From: Caulobacter sp. X
GTDB lineage: Bacteria; Pseudomonadota; Alphaproteobacteria; Caulobacterales; Caulobacteraceae
Direction: 5' to 3'
NCBI RefSeq assembly: GCF_002742635.1
Contig: NZ_PEGF01000001.1
Location: 1,550,001 to 1,614,000 of the forward strand
Length of the DNA stretch: 64,000 nucleotides
Both the position numbers and the translations under genes were made by a program. Position 1 is the first letter of the stretch, and every line of letters begins with the position of its first letter. The notes under the pieces were generated by a model. The model had not been told where the DNA came from, searched no databases, and worked only from the letters and a program-made list of their open reading frames with translations. This document shows, piece by piece, positions 11,099 to 20,300 of the stretch.

Positions 11099-11866
11099 AT
11101 GCGTTCTCTTACCGCGTCCATCATTGCGATGATTATGACGGTCGCTCCGGCCCAGGCTTCGGGGGGCTTCTATGCGCAACAGGCCACGCCGATTTGGGAC
11201 CAGATTGCGAATGCGCCGGGCAAATCGATAAGGATCGTGTCGCCTGACGGGAGGTCCGCGGCGACAGCCACCTTCATCGACACTGAAGATTTCTTGGTGA
11301 GGATCGCAACCGAGGGACAGGTCGGCAGCGGCAGCATCGACATCGGACCCGGCATTGGCTCCGAAATGCTTTGGTCACCCGACTCCAAGGCCTTCTTCGT
11401 CACCACGAGCGACGACGGCGCCAATGGGCTGTATCGGACCATCGTCGTCTCAGGCGGTCCCGACGGACCGAAGGCAAAAGACGTATCGGGCCTAGTCCGC
11501 CAAGCCTTCGGTCATCCCGTTACCTGCGATTATCGCGAGCAGCCTAACATCGCCGGTATAACCTGGTTGGGACCGCGACGGCTGCTCGTCGCCGCCCAGA
11601 TCATCAACCACAGCAATTGCGATAGCATGGGCACATTTCGAGCCTATGAGGTCGATTGGCGCGGGATGCGCCTCGGCCGCAGCTTTGATCAGATCGCGGC
11701 GAAGCGGGCGTTCGGGGACGCGCTCGGACCGGAGTTGAAACAAGCCTCAGACGAATGCATCAGAACGCCTCAAAGCTGCTGGGTGTCCACAAATCACCCT
11801 CCCAGAGACGTCAAACCACCATCGGCTTCGGCGCGGCGGCGGGTGAACACGAGTCCAGCCCACTGA
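11099..11866 (+). CDS. secreted hypothetical protein
   Basis: This is a 255-residue protein with a signal peptide (ASIIAMIMTVAPAQA). It has a mature beta-rich region containing SPDGRSAATATFID and WSPDSKAFFVTTSDDG, which resembles single blades of WD40/TolB-like propellers but is too short for a full propeller. Base composition is visibly less GC-rich than in the neighbouring genes, hinting at acquired DNA. I do not recognise the family. No SD of note precedes the ATG. Confidence 0.7.
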   Translation: MRSLTASIIAMIMTVAPAQASGGFYAQQATPIWDQIANAPGKSIRIVSPDGRSAATATFIDTEDFLVRIATEGQVGSGSIDIGPGIGSEMLWSPDSKAFFVTTSDDGANGLYRTIVVSGGPDGPKAKDVSGLVRQAFGHPVTCDYREQPNIAGITWLGPRRLLVAAQIINHSNCDSMGTFRAYEVDWRGMRLGRSFDQIAAKRAFGDALGPELKQASDECIRTPQSCWVSTNHPPRDVKPPSASARRRVNTSPAH

Positions 11867-11893
11867 CCAATCTCGACGACGCTCTCCCAGCCC

Positions 11894-12097
11894 CTACCGC
11901 CGGATCATCCCCGCCAGCGCCTCGTCGATCCGGCTCTGCCAGCCCGGTCCCTGCGCCCTGAAGTGGTCGACCACCGAGCGGTCCAGGCGGATGGACACCG
12001 GCGCCTTGGTCTCGGCCTTCCGCGGCCCGCGCACCCGCGCCGCCGTTTTCGGAAAAGCGGCCAGCGCGTGAGCCGGCAGGAGTATCGACGATCTCAT
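11894..12097 (-). CDS. orphan BrnA-like antitoxin
   Basis: This is a 67-residue protein whose C-terminal half (KAPVSIRLDRSVVDHFRAQG, then GWQSRIDEALAGMI) matches the BrnA ribbon-helix-helix antitoxin family. BrnA normally neutralises a BrnT toxin encoded just upstream. Here the upstream DNA (12098-12204) has no room for brnT and leads into an ABC-F gene, so this looks like a solitary or decayed antitoxin. The N-terminal 30 residues are not family-like and the start is uncertain. Confidence 0.7.
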   Translation of the reverse strand: MRSSILLPAHALAAFPKTAARVRGPRKAETKAPVSIRLDRSVVDHFRAQGPGWQSRIDEALAGMIRR

Positions 12098-12136
12098 TCA
12101 ATCGCCCACAGCTTCGCTACCCAATCACCCTCCTCT

Positions 12137-12157
12137 CCCTCTCTCCATGAGAGAGGG
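12137..12157. repeat. solo hairpin related to the intergenic repeats
   Basis: A 9-bp perfect stem (CCCTCTCTC/GAGAGAGGG) closes around a 3-base loop, matching the terminal hairpin of the copy 2/5 repeat subfamily. It lies between the orphan antitoxin gene and the ABC-F gene. Confidence 0.6.
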
Positions 12158-12204
12158 ATTCTGAACACTGGCTTTCTGCGCTCCGCCGGGTTAGCAGCCC
12201 GCGC

Positions 12205-13833
12205 ATGATCCGCCTCGACAACATCTCCAAGCAGAACGGCCACCAGATTCTGTTCATCGAAGCCTCGATGGGCATCCAGAAGGGTGAGAAGGTCGGGCTG
12301 GTCGGCCCGAACGGCGCCGGCAAGACGACCCTGTTCCGCATGATCACGGGGCAGGAGCAGCCCGACGACGGGATCGTCTCGATCGATCCAGGCACGCGGA
12401 TCGGCTATTTCAGCCAGGACGTCGGCGAGATGTCGGGCCAGAGCGCCGTGGCCGCGGTGATGGATGGCGTCGGCCCGGTCAGCGCCCTGGCCGCCGAGAT
12501 GGCCACGCTGGAGGCCGCCATGGTCGATCCGGACCAGGCCGACCAGCTGGACGCCGTCATGGAGCGCTATGGCGAGGTGCTGGAGCGCTTCCAGGAGCTG
12601 GACGGCTATGCGCTGGAAGCCCGCGCCCGCGAGGTGCTGGCGGGCCTGAGCTTCAGCCAGGAGCGCATGGACGGGGACGTGGGCCTGCTGTCGGGCGGCT
12701 GGAAGATGCGCGTGGCCCTGGCCCGCATCCTCCTGATGCGCCCTGACGCCATGCTGCTGGACGAGCCCAGCAACCACCTGGACCTGGAAAGCCTGATCTG
12801 GCTGGAAGCGTTCCTGAAGAACTACGACGGCGCGCTGCTGATGACCTCGCACGACCGCGCCTTCATGAACCGCATCATCGGCAAGGTGGTCGAGATCGAT
12901 GGCGGCCAGCTGATCACCTATTCCGGCGACCTCGACTTCTACGACCAGCAGCGGGCGCTCAGCGAGGCCCAGCGCCAGGCGCAGTACGAGCGCCAGCAGG
13001 CGATGCTGGCCAAGGAGATCAAGTTCATCGAGAAGTTCAAGGCGCGCGCCTCGCACGCCGCCCAGGTGCAAAGCCGGGTCAAGAAACTCGACAAGATCGA
13101 GCGCGTCGAGGCCCCGCGCCGCCGCCAGACCGTCCAGTTCGAATTCCAGAGCCCGCCCCGTTCGGGCGAGGACGTGATCAGCCTGAAGGGCGTCCACAAG
13201 GGCTATGGCGAGCGGCCGATCTACCAGGACCTCGACTTCCTGGTCCGCCGCAAGGAGCGCTGGGCCGTGCTGGGCGCGAACGGCGCGGGCAAGTCGACGC
13301 TGCTGAAGCTGGTGGCCGGCGCCACCGAGCCCGACCAGGGCAAGGTCGCCATCGGGGCCAGCGTCAAGATGGGCTACTTCGCCCAGCACTCGATGGACCT
13401 CTTGGACGGCGAGGAGACGATCTTCGAGTCGCTGGAGCGCTCGTTCCCACAGGCGGGCCAAGGCGCCCTGCGCACCCTGGCCGGCTGTTTCGGCTTCTCG
13501 GGCGACGACGTCGAGAAGCCCTGCCGCGTGCTGTCGGGCGGCGAGAAGGCCCGTCTGGTCATGGCCAAGATGCTGTTCGACCCGCCGAACCTCCTGGTGC
13601 TCGACGAGCCGACCAACCACCTCGACATGGCGACCAAGGAGATGCTGGTGGCGTCCCTGGCCGACTTCGAGGGCACCATGCTGTTCGTCTCGCACGACCG
13701 CCACTTCCTGGCGGCCTTGTCGAACCGGGTGCTGGAGCTGACGCCCGAGGGCGTCCACCAGTACGGCGGCGGCTACACCGAGTACGTCGCGCGAACCGGC
13801 CAGGAAGCGCCGGGCCTGCACCCGGGGGGCTAA
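12205..13833 (+). CDS. ABC-F family ATPase
   Basis: This 542-residue protein has two ABC nucleotide-binding domains and no membrane segments. Walker A loops are GPNGAGKTT and GANGAGKST, with signature motifs LSGGWKMRV and LSGGEKARL and Walker B segments ending in LLDEPSNHLD and VLDEPTNHLD. The charged linker near residues 240-310 is the P-site tRNA interaction motif region of ABC-F translation factors. It probably acts on ribosomes like Uup/YbiT/EttA relatives; the subtype is not assigned. Confidence 0.93.
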   Translation: MIRLDNISKQNGHQILFIEASMGIQKGEKVGLVGPNGAGKTTLFRMITGQEQPDDGIVSIDPGTRIGYFSQDVGEMSGQSAVAAVMDGVGPVSALAAEMATLEAAMVDPDQADQLDAVMERYGEVLERFQELDGYALEARAREVLAGLSFSQERMDGDVGLLSGGWKMRVALARILLMRPDAMLLDEPSNHLDLESLIWLEAFLKNYDGALLMTSHDRAFMNRIIGKVVEIDGGQLITYSGDLDFYDQQRALSEAQRQAQYERQQAMLAKEIKFIEKFKARASHAAQVQSRVKKLDKIERVEAPRRRQTVQFEFQSPPRSGEDVISLKGVHKGYGERPIYQDLDFLVRRKERWAVLGANGAGKSTLLKLVAGATEPDQGKVAIGASVKMGYFAQHSMDLLDGEETIFESLERSFPQAGQGALRTLAGCFGFSGDDVEKPCRVLSGGEKARLVMAKMLFDPPNLLVLDEPTNHLDMATKEMLVASLADFEGTMLFVSHDRHFLAALSNRVLELTPEGVHQYGGGYTEYVARTGQEAPGLHPGG

Positions 13834-13865
13834 CGCCCACCGCTGGCTTGGCCTAGAACAGGGGC

Positions 13866-15152
13866 ATGCTCACCGCCCTGCTCGGCCTCGCGCCTATCGT
13901 CATCGCCCTCTTGACCCTCTCGGCGCTGTTCTCGGCGGCGGAGACGTCGATGACGGGCGCCAGCCGCTCGCGCATGCACCAGCTGGAGCGCGATGGCGAC
14001 GCGCCGGCCCGGCGGGTCAACAAGCTGCTCTCCGACCAGGAGACGATGATCGGGGCCGTCCTGCTGGGCAACAACCTGATCAACATCCTGGCCTCAGCCC
14101 TGGCGACCCAGGTCCTGACCACCCTGATCCCCGGCCCGTGGGGCGTCGCTGTCGCCACCGCCGCCATGACCGTCCTGGTCCTGGTCTTCGCCGAGGTGCT
14201 GCCCAAGACCGTCGCCATCATCCGCTCGGACGACGTGGCCCGCGCCTTGTCCGGGCCGACCCTGCTGATCGTGCGGCTGTTCGGCCCGGTGATCTATGTC
14301 ATCCAGTGGATCGTGCGCCGCGCCCTGCGGATCTTCGGCGTCAAGCTGGACATGGCCGTCGACGTGCTGGCCGCCCACGAGGAGATCCGCGGCGCCGTCG
14401 ACTACCACCACTCCGAAGGCCTGGTGGAGACCGACGACCGGCGGATGCTGGGCGGGGTGCTGGACCTGTCCGACATGGACGTCTCGGAGATCATGGTCCA
14501 CCGCAAGTCGATGGTCCTGCTGGACGCGGCCCTGCCCGCCCGCGAACTGGTCGAGGAGGTGCTGGAGGCCCAGCACACCCGCATCCCGCTCTATCGGGAC
14601 GAGCCCGACAACATCGTCGGCGTGCTGCACGCCCGCGATCTCTTGAAGGCGCTGGCGGAGTCGCCCAATGGCGTCGAAGGCCTCGACATCGCCGCCATCC
14701 TGCGCGAGCCGTGGTTCATTCCCGACACGACGAACCTCAAGGACCAGCTCAACGCCTTCCTCAAGCGCAAGAGCCACTTTGCCTTGGTGGTCGACGAGTA
14801 CGGCGCCCTGCAGGGCCTGGTGACGCTGGAGGACATCCTCGAGGAGATCGTCGGCGAGATCGACGACGAGCACGACACGGCGCTGAACGGCGTGCGCAAG
14901 CAGCAGGACGGCTCGGTCAATGTCGACGGCCACGTCACGGTCCGCGACCTGAACCGGGCCATGGACTGGCGACTGCCCGAGGGCGAGGCGGTGACCATCG
15001 CCGGCCTCGTCATCCACGAAGCTCAAATGATCCCCGAGCCCGGCCAGACCTTCATCTTTCACGGCCATCGCTTCCAGGTGCTGCGCCGCCAGCGCAATCA
15101 GGTGACCGCCTTACGCATTAGCCCGTCCTTGAACGAAAACGACGGTCTGTGA
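13866..15152 (+). CDS. CNNM/CorC-HlyC family membrane protein with CBS domains
   Basis: This is a 428-residue protein with an N-terminal DUF21/CNNM membrane domain (hydrophobic segments in about residues 1-160), two CBS domains (about 200-330; DALPARELVEEVLEAQHTRIPLY and HFALVVDEYGALQGLVTLEDILEEIVGEI) and a C-terminal CorC_HlyC transporter-associated domain. The family is linked to Mg2+/Co2+ efflux or membrane ion homeostasis. It starts 32 bases after the ABC-F stop and may be co-transcribed with it. Confidence 0.92.
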   Translation: MLTALLGLAPIVIALLTLSALFSAAETSMTGASRSRMHQLERDGDAPARRVNKLLSDQETMIGAVLLGNNLINILASALATQVLTTLIPGPWGVAVATAAMTVLVLVFAEVLPKTVAIIRSDDVARALSGPTLLIVRLFGPVIYVIQWIVRRALRIFGVKLDMAVDVLAAHEEIRGAVDYHHSEGLVETDDRRMLGGVLDLSDMDVSEIMVHRKSMVLLDAALPARELVEEVLEAQHTRIPLYRDEPDNIVGVLHARDLLKALAESPNGVEGLDIAAILREPWFIPDTTNLKDQLNAFLKRKSHFALVVDEYGALQGLVTLEDILEEIVGEIDDEHDTALNGVRKQQDGSVNVDGHVTVRDLNRAMDWRLPEGEAVTIAGLVIHEAQMIPEPGQTFIFHGHRFQVLRRQRNQVTALRISPSLNENDGL

Positions 15153-15170
15153 CCATCATTTGAGGGCGCC

Positions 15171-15195
15171 GGAACCGAATCCCCAACCACGCGTT
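15171..15195 (+). promoter_or_regulatory. predicted sigma-T (EcfG) promoter of the HWE kinase/receiver pair
   Basis: GGAAC at 15171-15175 and CGTT at 15192-15195 are separated by exactly 16 bases, the general stress sigma factor consensus of alphaproteobacteria. The -10 ends 43 bases before the TTG start. A GAATC (GANTC methylation) site lies in the spacer at 15177-15181. Confidence 0.75.
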
Positions 15196-15238
15196 TTGGG
15201 CCATTGCTGGTCAGGGGCGGCCAGATGGGAGGGGCATA

Positions 15239-16834
15239 TTGGTCAGCGTGGCTAAGACCGACATTCGCGGCGGATCCGAGGCGGATCTGCGCGCGCAGTT
15301 GGCCGAGGCGCGCGCGGCGCTGGCCGATGAGGTCCGCAAGTCCGAGACCCTGGCGCGCGTCACCCAGGCCGTGGCCTCCAGCAGCGATGTCGATTCTTGC
15401 GTCCAGGCGGTGATCGACGGCGCGCGCGAGATCATCGGCGCGGCCTATGGCGCCTTCTTCTACAACGTCGTGGGCGCGGACAGAGAGTCCTATACGCTCT
15501 ATCGCCTCTCCGGCGCGCCGCCCGAGGCCTTCGAAAACTTCCCGATGCCGCGCAAGACCGAGGTCTTCGCCCCCACCTTCGACGGCGTGGGCGTGGTGCG
15601 GTCGGACGACATCACCCAGGACCCGCGTTACGGCCGCAACGCGCCCCGGCGCGGCATGCCGCCCGGCCACCTGCCGGTGCGCAGCTATCTGGCGATCCCG
15701 GTGACCACGCCCCAAGGCGCGGTGCTGGGCGGCCTCTTCTTCGGCGATCCCGAGCCCGGGCGCTTCACCGTCCGCGACGAGGCGCTGCTGATGGGCCTGG
15801 GCGCCCAGGTCGCCGTCACCATCGAGTCGATCCGGATCAACGCCGCCGCCCTGGATGAGCTGGACCAGCGCCGCCGCGCCGAAGAGCGGCTGAAGTTCGC
15901 GCTCGACTCCGGACGCATGGGCTCCTGGGACCTGGACGTGGCCACCCGCGCCTACGAGGCCTCGGACCTGTGCAAGGCCAACTACGGCCGCCGCCCCGAC
16001 CAGACCTTCACCTTCGCCGACCTGATCGCCACGATCCATCCCGAGGACCGCCCGCGCATCATGACGGCGATCGAGAGCGCGATCCGCGACGGCGCGGACT
16101 ACGACGTCGAATATCGCGTCATCCTGCCGAGCGGCGATCTTCGCTGGCTGCACGCCCGGGGGCGCGCCGCCCAGACCGCCGACGACGGCGGCGTGCGGCG
16201 CCTGGCCGGGGTCTCGCTGGACATCACCGAGCGCAAGCGCGCCGAGGAACGCCAGAAGCTGCTGGTCAACGAGCTGAACCACCGGGTCAAGAACAGTCTG
16301 GCCACGGTGCAGTCCATCGCCGCCCAGACCCTGCGCTCCAACGCCTCGCCCGAGTTCTTCCGCGAGGCCTTCGAGTCACGGCTGATCGCCCTGTCCCATA
16401 CCCACGACCTTTTGACGCGCGAGAGCTGGGAGGGCGCCAGCCTGCGCGAGGTGGTCGACGGAGAGCTGCACGCCATGGCCGGAGAGGACCGCGTCGTCTT
16501 CGACTATGCGGCGGACCTGCGCCTCAATCCCAAGGCGGCGGTGGCCCTGGGCATGGGGATCCACGAGCTGGCGACCAACGCGGTCAAGTACGGCGCCTGG
16601 TCGGTTCCGGACGGACGCGTGATCGTCTCCTGGCGGCTGGAGGCCAATCTCCTGCGCCTGACCTGGACAGAGCGCGGCGGCCCGAAGGTCAAGCCCCCCA
16701 CCCGCCGGGGCTTTGGCGCCCGGCTTCTTGAACGCGGTCTTGCGGCCGAGCTATCCGGCGGGGTCGAGCTGACCTATGATGCCTCCGGACTCGTCTGCCA
16801 CATGGCGCTGCCCCTGCGCGCGCTGGAGCCCTGA
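15239..16834 (+). CDS. HWE-family sensor histidine kinase with GAF and PAS domains
   Basis: This 531-residue soluble kinase has an N-terminal short coiled coil, a GAF domain (about 30-200), a PAS domain (about 215-335, ending DITERKRAEE) and an HWE catalytic region. The latter has the phosphoacceptor ELNHRVKN (His near 346), the N-box HELATNAVKYG (near 441) and WTERGG (near 477), which supplies the W-x-E signature. No membrane segment is present. I chose the TTG at 15239, seven bases after GGAG in a GGGAGGGG tract; the next in-frame GTG at 15248 is too far. A FAT GUY receiver gene follows three bases after the stop, and an exact sigma-T promoter lies upstream. Confidence 0.93.
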   Translation: MVSVAKTDIRGGSEADLRAQLAEARAALADEVRKSETLARVTQAVASSSDVDSCVQAVIDGAREIIGAAYGAFFYNVVGADRESYTLYRLSGAPPEAFENFPMPRKTEVFAPTFDGVGVVRSDDITQDPRYGRNAPRRGMPPGHLPVRSYLAIPVTTPQGAVLGGLFFGDPEPGRFTVRDEALLMGLGAQVAVTIESIRINAAALDELDQRRRAEERLKFALDSGRMGSWDLDVATRAYEASDLCKANYGRRPDQTFTFADLIATIHPEDRPRIMTAIESAIRDGADYDVEYRVILPSGDLRWLHARGRAAQTADDGGVRRLAGVSLDITERKRAEERQKLLVNELNHRVKNSLATVQSIAAQTLRSNASPEFFREAFESRLIALSHTHDLLTRESWEGASLREVVDGELHAMAGEDRVVFDYAADLRLNPKAAVALGMGIHELATNAVKYGAWSVPDGRVIVSWRLEANLLRLTWTERGGPKVKPPTRRGFGARLLERGLAAELSGGVELTYDASGLVCHMALPLRALEP

Positions 16835-16837
16835 TCT

Positions 16838-17206
16838 ATGAAGACACTCTCGTCCCTGAAGGTGCTGGTCGTCGAAGACGAAGCGCTCGTTTCCATGCTG
16901 GTCGAGGACATGCTGACCGACCTTGGCTGCACGGTCGTCGGCCCCGCCGCCGAGATCGAGGAGGCCTTGAAGCTGGCCGGCTCGGCGGACATCGACGCGG
17001 CCTTGCTGGATGTGAACCTGGGCGGCCGGCCGATCTTCCCGGTCGCCGACGCGCTGCGCGCGCGGGGCGTCCCCTTCGCCTTCGCCAGCGGCTATGGCGA
17101 GGCGGGCATCAGCGAGGACCACAAGGGTTCGGCCGTGCTGCAGAAGCCCTTCCGCGAGGCCGACCTGCGCCGCGTGCTGGAAGGCCTGGTCGCCCAGACG
17201 GCCTAA
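16838..17206 (+). CDS. mrrA: single-domain response regulator, FAT GUY family (MrrA-like)
   Basis: This 122-residue receiver domain has no output domain. Acidic VVEDEAL and phosphoacceptor ALLDVNLGG segments are clear, followed by PFAFASGYGEAG, which fits the FAT GUY motif of alphaproteobacterial single-domain regulators, and the conserved LQKPF lysine. In Caulobacter the FAT GUY protein MrrA integrates stress and development by relaying phosphate among HWE kinases. The gene order relative to ctrA also fits, from memory of the C. crescentus map, but orthology is unverified. It is coupled to the upstream kinase gene. Confidence 0.85.
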   Translation: MKTLSSLKVLVVEDEALVSMLVEDMLTDLGCTVVGPAAEIEEALKLAGSADIDAALLDVNLGGRPIFPVADALRARGVPFAFASGYGEAGISEDHKGSAVLQKPFREADLRRVLEGLVAQTA

Positions 17207-17265
17207 GGCCCACGCCGCGATGGGCGGGGCGGCGCCCTTCCCGTCCCCATAAAGCCCGTCGCCCA

Positions 17266-17306
17266 TAAAGAAAGGCTCCCGTCTCGCGACGGGAGCCTCC
17301 TTTTTT
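17266..17306. terminator. bidirectional intrinsic terminator
   Basis: A perfect 11-bp stem (AGGCTCCCGTC at 17273-17283, GACGGGAGCCT at 17288-17298) with a TCGC loop is flanked by TTTTTT on the right and an A-rich tract on the left. It can terminate both the receiver gene and the convergent TonB receptor gene. Confidence 0.9.
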
Positions 17307-17364
17307 GGTCTCGTGCCCAGGTCTTCGGACCAGGCTCTGGGAAGAGCCTGGTTCGAACGCCAGC

Positions 17365-20300
17365 TTAGAACTTGGCGTTGACCGAGAACTGCCAGGTGCG
17401 GCCGGCCGAGCTGTAGATCGTGCCGTCGCGTTGGTCTTCGAAGCGCTTGTCGGCCACGTTGTTGACGTTGAAGCGCAGCTGCAGGTCTTCGGTCAGGTCG
17501 TAGCCGAAGAACAGGTTGTAGACCGCGTAGCCCTTGCGATTGAGATACGGGTTGACCTCGATCGTGGCGGGCGTCGAACCGTTGTAGCGGATGGTGTCGC
17601 TGACGGTGCCGATGTTCACGCTGGTCGAGAACTTCTTCAGGCTGTAGCCGATCGTGGTGCTGGTCTGCCAACGCGGCGTGCCGATGGAGCCGACATAGTA
17701 CTCGTTGTCGGCCGGCAGACCGGTGCTGGTGATCGTGTACTCCAGGATCCGGTACAGGTTGCTGCTGATCGAGATCCGACCAAAGTCGCCGTCCTGGCCG
17801 ATCAGGTCGGCCAGCTTCTTGCGATAGCTGATGACCGTGTTGACCGCGCGGATGGTGGTCTGACCCAGGTTCAGATAGGTCGAGCTCCAGCCGTCCTTCA
17901 GCGCGAACTTCAGGGTCGAAGCCGGTTCCGAGCCCGAAGCGTAACGCGCGAAGGCGTCGCAGGTGTTGGTGCCGAACTGGGCCTGATTGTTCGGATAGGC
18001 GGCCGAGTCGTAGCAGTAGGCCGACAGCTGATCCAGGGACACGCGGCTCAGCTGGTCCTTCAGCGCGATGTCGGCGTAGTCGACCGACATCTTCAGGCCC
18101 GAGATGAACCGCGGCTCAAGAACCACGCCGGCCGTCCAGCTTTCGCCGCGCTCGGGCTTCAGGCCCATGTTGCCGAAGCGGGCGCCCAGCAGGGACTGCG
18201 ACGGCGGGGTGAAGCTGTTGAGGAAGTTCAGGGCGTCGGCGTCGTTGGTGGCGTAGCCGGCGGCCTTCACGGCGGCGATACAGTTGGCCTTACGCGCGGC
18301 CGGGTTCAGGCCCGAACCGATGTTGGCCGTCGAGCAGGGGTCCGACGGCGTCGTGAACGCCGGCTGACCGCCGAGGAACAGCTCCACGCCGTCCGGCTGG
18401 CGGATCGAGCGGGTGATGTTGCCGCGGAAGCTGATGTCCTTGATCGGCTGGAACGTACCGGCCAGCGACCAGATCTTGGCGACGTCGCCGTCGTAAGTCG
18501 GGTCGATCGTCTTGCCGAGGGCGTTGATGAAGCTCGGCGCGTTGCCGGTTTGCTTCGACCAGCGCACCGCCGGGTTGATTTCCAGGCGCTGGGCGAACGG
18601 CAGGCTGAAATCGCCGCCCAGAAGCGGGATGTTCAACTCGACGCCGTATTCCTGGGCGGTGGTCTCATACTGGGTGCGCGCGATCGCGGCCGACCGGGTG
18701 CGGCCGTACTGCGAGATCCCATCGACCCAGTAGTCGTTGTTGGTCGTGCGGCGTTCGCCCGACAGGGCCACGCCGACGGCGCCGGCCGGCAGGTTGAACA
18801 GGTCGCCGCTGATCGAGCCTTGCAGGAAGGTCTGGGTGTTCTCGAAGGCGAAGAACTGGGCGGTGGTCACGTAGGACCGGGCGGCGGCCGACATCTGACC
18901 ATAGCCGAACGGGTTCAGCGGCTGGCAGCTGTCGATCATCGACTGGGTGACGACCGGCGTGAACTGCTGCTTGGCGATCATGCCATTGGCCAGCGGCTGG
19001 TCGACCAGGTTGACGGTCACGCCGGCCGGCGACTTGCCCAGATAGGCCGAGGGGTTGGTCTGGGCGCGGCAGACGATCTTGCCGCTGGCGTCCAGCGTGG
19101 TGTCGATGGCGAGGTTGTACTCGACGTCCTTGATGCTGTTGAAGTCGACGCGGCCGCTCGAACGACCCCAGGTGTACGAGGCGTCCCAGGTCCAGTTGCG
19201 GCCCAGCAGGTCGAAGTCGCCCTTCAGGCCGTTCACCAGGTTGCTGGTGTCGGTCTTACCCCACAGTGGGTTGTCGCCCAGGAGGTCCTGGTTGGTGCGC
19301 GACATGATGAAGTTGCCGGCGGTGTTCACCGCGCCGGAGTCGCGCAGCAGCTGACGCGAGGTCGCGGACAGGTAGGGGTTGTTGATGCTGACGATCAGAC
19401 CCGAGGTCTCGACCGAGCTGGTGGTGACCGCGTTCGACGAGATCGCGTTGCGGGGCAGCACCGTCGAGACCGACGAGAAGATGTTCTGCGTGTAGTACGT
19501 CAGGTGGTCATTGACGTCGACGGTGGCGAACAGCGTCCCGACCTTACGCTTCTGCGCGTTCTGGATCAGGTTGTAGCGGCTGTTGTCGTAGCCCTTGGTG
19601 TTGGCCGCGACGCCCAGGGTGGCCTGCTCGGTCGGATTGATGGAGCCGTACGAGAAGTTGGTCGCTTCGCCGTTTTCGTTGAAGCGGACCGGCTTGGCGA
19701 TGAACGGGAACAGGGCGCTGGTGCGCGGGTCGGTGTTCGCGACGCGCGGCATGTTCGCATACAGCGAGCCGACGATCAGGTTGATGTCGGTGTTCGGGTT
19801 CGCCAGCAGATATTCACGCAGGGTCGGCAGCTTGCTCTGCAGCACGTTGACGGCCAGCGTGGTCTGCTGAGCGGCCGTCAGGCCGGCCGGCGGGGTGACG
19901 CCGTACTTCGCGAACACCGCCGCGGCGGTCACGCCGGTGGGCAGCGAGGTCGGCGCGAAGTTCGGGAAGGTGCCCGAGGGCGCGGTCGTGCTGTACAGGC
20001 CGTTGCCGGTCGGAATGCCGGGGACCAGTTGGCTGGCGCTCGAGAACACGGCGACCGAGGAGCCGCCGGCGACGCAGGTGGTCATGCCGACGATCGCGGT
20101 CGGGCAAGTGCCGGTCGCCGAGGACGGCGTGAAGGCGATGCCCGACGGCCACTGCATGCTGGTGCGGGCGTTGTAGGCGTAGGCCGTCGACGGGATGCCG
20201 TCGTCCGAGGTGCGCAGGAAGGCGCCGTTGTTCAGGTTGGCGACGTCGATGGCGACGGTCGGCGAGAAGGCCGTGTTGCGCTTGGAGCCGTTGAAGGCGT

